A stretch of DNA of 8,484 nt, from contig CAZDCO010000046.1 in assembly GCA_964504025.1 (NCBI GenBank), positions 1 to 8,484 of the forward strand, read 5' to 3'. This document shows, piece by piece, positions 5,479-8,484 of this stretch. Positions within the stretch are counted from its first letter, which is position 1. Every line of letters begins with the position of its first letter. Both the position numbers and the translations under genes were made by a program. The notes below the pieces were generated by a model. The model saw nothing but the letters and a program-made list of their open reading frames with translations. It was not told where the DNA came from and searched no databases. This stretch comes from Scatosoma sp964504025 (GTDB lineage Bacteria > Bacillota > Clostridia > Christensenellales > Borkfalkiaceae).

Positions 5479-6558
5479 ATGAAACAGTTTAATGTAGGCG
5501 TCATCGGCGCGACGGGTATGGTCGGGCAACGGTTTATGTTGCTTTTGGAAAATCACCCTTGGTTCAACGTGAAAGTTTTGGCGGCTTCCGCCCGTTCGGC
5601 AGGCAAAACGTACGCCGAGGCCGTTGGCGACAAGTGGGCGTTCGACTGCCCCATTCCTGAAAAATATCAAAATCTCGTGGTTTTGGACGCGGAAGCGGAT
5701 ATGGACGCCATCGCACAGGCGGTTGATTTCGTATTTTGCGCCGTCAACATGGACAAAGCGAAAATCCGTGCGTTGGAAGAAGCGTACGCAAAAAAGGAAG
5801 TGCCCGTCGTTTCCAACAACTCGGCACACCGCTTCACCGACGACGTGCCCATGGTGATCCCTGAAATCAACCCCGATCATATCGAAGTGATCGCGGCGCA
5901 ACGCAACCGTTTGGGTACGAAACGCGGCTTTATCGCCGTGAAGTCGAATTGCTCGTTGCAATCGTACGTGCCCCTCTTGCACCCCCTGCGTAAATTCGGC
6001 ATTAAGCAAGCGGCTGTTTGCACCTATCAAGCCATTTCTGGCGCAGGCAAAACATTCAAAACGATGTCTGAAATTCTCGACAACGTCATCCCCTATATCG
6101 GCGGCGAAGAAGAGAAGAGCGAACAAGAGCCTTTGAAGATTTGGGGCGAAGTGCAAAACGGCAAGATCGTTACCGCAAACGGACCGGCTATCACGGCGCA
6201 ATGCTTGCGCGTACCCGTTTCCGACGGGCATACCGCGGCGGTATTCGTCAGCTTCGATCGCAAGCCGACGAAAGAGGAAATTTTGCAAGCGTGGGCGGAC
6301 TTTTCGGGCGTTCCGCAATCTTTAAAACTCCCCTCCGCTCCAGAACGGTTCATTCGGTACTTTGAAGAAAACGATCGTCCGCAAGCCAAACTCGACAGAA
6401 TGGAAGGCAACGGCATGAGCGTGTCCGCAGGCAGACTGCGCGAGGATAACGTATACGATTATAAGTTTATCGGGCTTTCGCACAACACGCTGCGCGGCGC
6501 GGCAGGCGGCGCGGTATTGCTCGCCGAATTGTTGGCGGCTAAGGGCTATTTCGATTGA
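5479..6558 (+). CDS. asd: Aspartate-semialdehyde dehydrogenase
   Basis: The enzyme reduces L-aspartyl-4-phosphate to L-aspartate-4-semialdehyde with NADPH, the branch-point step to lysine/diaminopimelate, threonine and methionine. The 359-residue product starts with the nucleotide-binding motif GATGMVGQRF (10-19). The catalytic cysteine is C158 in VKSNCSLQ, and the acid/base histidine is probably H251 in VSDGHTAAV. The length and the SNC context point to the branch of the family that includes archaeal and fungal enzymes rather than the E. coli type; this assignment is from memory. The ATG at 5479 has AAGGAG about ten bases upstream. It is the first gene after the lysine riboswitch and is followed after 42 bases by dapA. 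No aspartokinase gene is present in the window. Confidence 0.95.
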   Translation: MKQFNVGVIGATGMVGQRFMLLLENHPWFNVKVLAASARSAGKTYAEAVGDKWAFDCPIPEKYQNLVVLDAEADMDAIAQAVDFVFCAVNMDKAKIRALEEAYAKKEVPVVSNNSAHRFTDDVPMVIPEINPDHIEVIAAQRNRLGTKRGFIAVKSNCSLQSYVPLLHPLRKFGIKQAAVCTYQAISGAGKTFKTMSEILDNVIPYIGGEEEKSEQEPLKIWGEVQNGKIVTANGPAITAQCLRVPVSDGHTAAVFVSFDRKPTKEEILQAWADFSGVPQSLKLPSAPERFIRYFEENDRPQAKLDRMEGNGMSVSAGRLREDNVYDYKFIGLSHNTLRGAAGGAVLLAELLAAKGYFD

Positions 6559-6600
6559 CGATTTGACACGAAAAATCTATTTGGAGAATATATTGACGAT

Positions 6601-7491
6601 ATGAAAGGATTTTTAACGGGTAGCGCAACCGCGCTGATTACGCCCTTCGACGAAAACGGCGTAAACTACGAAGTTTACGGTCAACTGATCGATTATCAAA
6701 TTGAAAACGGTACGGACGCGTTGATTTTGTTGGGCACGACGGGCGAACCGTCCACGATGTCCTTCGACGAAGAACGGGTATTGATGGAATACGCCGTTAA
6801 AAAAGTCAACGGCAGATGTAAAGTCATCTTCGGTTGCGGCAGCAACAACACCGCCGACGCCGTTATGACGGCACGCCGCGCGGAAAAATTCGGCGCGGAC
6901 GGCTTACTCGCCGTTACCCCCTATTATAACAAGTGTACGCAAAACGGACTCGTCGCCTACTATAAGGCAATTTGCGAAGCGGTGCGTATCCCCGTGATCG
7001 CGTACAACGTCCCCGGTCGTACAGGGGTGGAAATTCAACCGTCCACGATGGCGAAGATCGCGGAGATCCCCAACGTGGCAGGCATCAAGGACGCAGGCGG
7101 CAACATGAGCAAGACGATGGAAACCTTCCGACTCGTCCGCGAAAAGTGCGACGTGTACTCCGGCGAGGACGCGCTGAACTTGCCGATTTTGGCTTGCGGC
7201 GGCGCGGCGGTCATTTCCGTATTGTCGAATATCGTTCCTGCGGACGTGAAGAAAATGTATACTCTCGTCAAGAGCGGCAATATGGCGGAGGCAATCGCGT
7301 TGAACGATAAACTCCTCCCCTTGGCGAACGCTTGTTTCGTCGAAGTCAACCCGATTCCCGTAAAGGAAGCGATGAACTTGCTCGGTTTCCGAGCGGGAAC
7401 GCCGAGAGCACCCTTGACGGTTATCGAAGAGGGCAATCGCGAAAAATTGATTGCCTCTATGAAAGCGTACGGTTTGGAGATTAAAGCGTAA
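6601..7491 (+). CDS. dapA: 4-hydroxy-tetrahydrodipicolinate synthase
   Basis: The enzyme condenses pyruvate with aspartate semialdehyde, the first committed step to diaminopimelate and lysine. The 296-residue TIM barrel is of usual length. The Schiff-base lysine is K163 in AGIKDAGG. The proton-relay residues are present as T46-T47 in LLGTTGEPS, Y109 in TPYYN and Y135 in AYNVPGRTG, with R140 for substrate binding. The position matching E. coli H56, a contact for lysine feedback, appears to be E58 here; this by-eye alignment suggests weak or no allosteric inhibition, with control left to the riboswitch. The ATG at 6601 gives the normal N-terminus (MKGFLTGSATALITPF), but the nearest GGAG (6583-6586) is 14 bases away, longer than optimal. 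The stop overlaps the dapB start by one base. Confidence 0.97.
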   Translation: MKGFLTGSATALITPFDENGVNYEVYGQLIDYQIENGTDALILLGTTGEPSTMSFDEERVLMEYAVKKVNGRCKVIFGCGSNNTADAVMTARRAEKFGADGLLAVTPYYNKCTQNGLVAYYKAICEAVRIPVIAYNVPGRTGVEIQPSTMAKIAEIPNVAGIKDAGGNMSKTMETFRLVREKCDVYSGEDALNLPILACGGAAVISVLSNIVPADVKKMYTLVKSGNMAEAIALNDKLLPLANACFVEVNPIPVKEAMNLLGFRAGTPRAPLTVIEEGNREKLIASMKAYGLEIKA

Positions 7492-8246
7492 TGAGTACGA
7501 AAATTTTACTGTGCGGCGCGTGCGGAAAGATGGGCGGTAATGTCCTCTCCCTACTCGCCACGGACGAGGAAGCGGAAGCGGTTTGCGGCGTAGATGTATT
7601 TCCGAAAGAAATCGGTATTCCCGTATATAAATATTTTGCGGACGTGCAAGAACGCGCGGACGTGATCATCGATTTTTCCTCCGCGGAGAACGTGGAAGAA
7701 CGGCTGCGCTACGCCAAAGAACAGGGCATGGGGATCGTCCTCGCTTCCACTGGTTTCACCGCGGAAGATCTTGCCACGATCGACGAATACGCGAAGTATA
7801 TTCCGATTTTTAAGACGGCGAACCTTTCGCTCGGCGTCAACGTTATGCAGGCACTCGTTAAAGCGGCGGCGCAACTGCTCGGCGACGGATTCGACGTGGA
7901 AATCATCGAACGCCACCACAACTTGAAAAAAGACGCACCGTCCGGGACGGCACTCATGTTGGCGGACTCCGTCAACGAAGCGTTCGGCGGCACGAAAAAA
8001 TACGTCGGCGGTAGAGAGGGAATCGTCGGGGCGCGCGATAAAGCGGAAATCGGTATTCACGCGGTGCGCGGCGGTACGATCGTCGGGGAACACGAAGTGA
8101 TGTTCGCAGGCGAAGACGAGGTGATCACCGTAACGCATAGCGCGGCAAGCAAGCGTGTTTTTGCCGTGGGCGCGATTCGTGCGGCGAAGTTTTTGAAGGG
8201 AAAGGCGGCAGGCAGGTACGAGATGAAAGACCTGTTGACGGAATAA
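7491..8246 (+). CDS. dapB: 4-hydroxy-tetrahydrodipicolinate reductase
   Basis: The enzyme reduces the DapA product to tetrahydrodipicolinate using NAD(P)H. The 251-residue product has the nucleotide-binding loop GACGKMGG (9-16), the segment LASTGFT (84-90), and the family signature ERHHNLKKDAPSGTA (140-154). In the signature H142 and K146 correspond to the E. coli catalytic pair H159 and K163. The start codon shares its first base with the dapA stop (TAATG), a classic translational-coupling arrangement, and GGAG (7476-7479) lies 11 bases upstream. It is the last gene of the operon. The enzymes completing the diaminopimelate route are not in the window. Confidence 0.97.
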   Translation: MSTKILLCGACGKMGGNVLSLLATDEEAEAVCGVDVFPKEIGIPVYKYFADVQERADVIIDFSSAENVEERLRYAKEQGMGIVLASTGFTAEDLATIDEYAKYIPIFKTANLSLGVNVMQALVKAAAQLLGDGFDVEIIERHHNLKKDAPSGTALMLADSVNEAFGGTKKYVGGREGIVGARDKAEIGIHAVRGGTIVGEHEVMFAGEDEVITVTHSAASKRVFAVGAIRAAKFLKGKAAGRYEMKDLLTE

Positions 8247-8253
8247 ACGGAAG

Positions 8254-8299
8254 AAAAATCGTTTCGCGAAGACGCGATACTATCGCGTAAAAGATTTTT
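8254..8299 (+). terminator. Probable terminator hairpin after dapB
   Basis: Outer arms AAAAATC (8254-8260) and GATTTTT (8293-8299) enclose a perfect 6-bp hairpin ACGCGA (8272-8277)/TCGCGT (8283-8288) with loop TACTA. The A-rich left and T-rich right ends fit a bidirectional intrinsic terminator starting eight bases after the dapB stop. Several unpaired bases between inner and outer arms make it less clean than the one at 5375. A second weak hairpin with CGTTTTAC opposite GTAAAA lies at 8321-8339. Confidence 0.55.
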
Positions 8300-8340
8300 G
8301 CAAAAACGAGAATTTTTTTACGTTTTACTTGTAAAAACGG

Positions 8341-8369
8341 TTGCGCTTCTTGAAAAAATATGCTATACT
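8341..8369 (+). promoter_or_regulatory. Promoter for tRNA-Glu
   Basis: The -35 TTGCGC (8341-8346), a 17-base spacer ending in TATGC, and the -10 TATACT (8364-8369) precede the tRNA by 49 bases. The spacer end matches the TGC-extended style of the other two promoters in the window. Confidence 0.75.
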
Positions 8370-8381
8370 ACATAGGTAAAT

Positions 8382-8413
8382 ACGACGAACGGAGCACGCG
8401 CTTCACTCGTCGT
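8382..8413 (+). promoter_or_regulatory. Inverted repeat in tRNA 5' leader
   Basis: ACGACGA (8382-8388) and TCGTCGT (8407-8413) are perfect 7-bp inverted arms with an 18-base loop, ending five bases before the mature tRNA. In the precursor RNA they would form a stem next to the RNase P cleavage site. Confidence 0.5.
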
Positions 8414-8418
8414 CATAA

Positions 8419-8484
8419 GGCCTTATCGTCTAGCGGTTAGGACGGCGCCCTCTCACGGCGCAAACTCGGGTTCGAGTCCCGATA
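8419..8484 (+). tRNA. tRNA-Glu (CTC), 3' end outside window
   Basis: The 5' acceptor strand GGCCTTA (8419-8425) is followed by T8-C9, a D arm from GTC at 8428, and an anticodon stem GCGCC (8445-8449)/GGCGC (8457-8461). The loop is CTCTCAC, giving anticodon CTC at 8452-8454, which reads GAG (glutamate). The T arm is TCGGG/CCCGA with loop TTCGAGT. The window ends two bases into the 3' acceptor strand (TA, as expected for TAAGGCC), so about six bases plus any CCA are missing. The core closely resembles bacterial tRNA-Glu. Confidence 0.93.

Noticed and set aside
5395..6318. 307-codon minus-strand frame opposite asd
   Set aside because: Antisense shadow of a certain gene; low-complexity composition and no start signal.
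6563..6592. Internal promoter between asd and dapA (perfect TTGACA at 6563-6568)
   Set aside because: The best -10 at 17 bases (GAATAT) is poor, and transcription would start downstream of the only Shine-Dalgarno-like site for dapA.
6592..6600. ATT start codon three codons upstream of the dapA ATG, with better spacing to GGAG
   Set aside because: ATT starts are very rare and the ATG gives the normal DapA N-terminus.
7551..8138. 195-codon minus-strand frame opposite dapB
   Set aside because: Antisense shadow of dapB, no domain or ribosome-binding site.
8349..8369. TTGAAA as -35 of the tRNA promoter
   Set aside because: The spacer to TATACT would be only about 8-9 bases; TTGCGC at 17 bases fits better.

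Overview
The window reads as chromosomal DNA from an uncultured, probably Clostridia-like Firmicute assembled from short reads. This rests on three things: a lysine (L-box) riboswitch in front of asd-dapA-dapB, consensus sigma-A type promoters with TGC-extended -10 boxes, and Gram-positive style Shine-Dalgarno sites. A run of exactly 100 N marks a scaffold gap, which suggests a draft or metagenome assembly. No taxonomic marker is complete enough for a finer call.

Left block (1-3243, minus strand): a tightly packed run of three genes read right to left. They are a class I SAM-dependent methyltransferase, the redox-regulated chaperone Hsp33 (hslO), and a TPR-repeat protein that runs off the left edge. 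Gaps between them are 5 and 2 bases, so they are almost certainly co-transcribed.

Middle (3244-3644): a non-coding, repeat-filled stretch interrupted by the gap. It holds a short REP-like repeat of the widespread 'CATTGCGAGGAGC' kind and at least two copies of a different element of about 105 bp. The complete copy can fold end to end into one long rod-like hairpin. Its outer arm contains the stop codon of the next gene, and the gap falls exactly inside the other copy.

Next (3641-4933, minus): a six-helix membrane protein resembling the DUF624/YesL family, with a long charged C-terminal tail. It has its own strong promoter and a 5' UTR with a nested inverted repeat. The 545-base region 4934-5478 carries this promoter and a divergent promoter for the lysine operon, which share the -10 block TATGCTAAAATA.

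Right block (5117-8246, plus): promoter, lysine riboswitch, tandem terminator candidates, then asd, dapA and dapB. The three enzymes take aspartyl phosphate to aspartate semialdehyde, then to hydroxytetrahydrodipicolinate, then to tetrahydrodipicolinate, the common route to diaminopimelate (cell wall) and lysine. Lysine binding the leader RNA should shut the operon off by premature termination. The window closes with a terminator-like hairpin, a good promoter, and the first 66 bases of a tRNA-Glu (anticodon CTC).

Most of the window is ordinary metabolism. The parts worth a second look are the hairpin-forming repeat array around the assembly gap and the two-terminator layout after the riboswitch.
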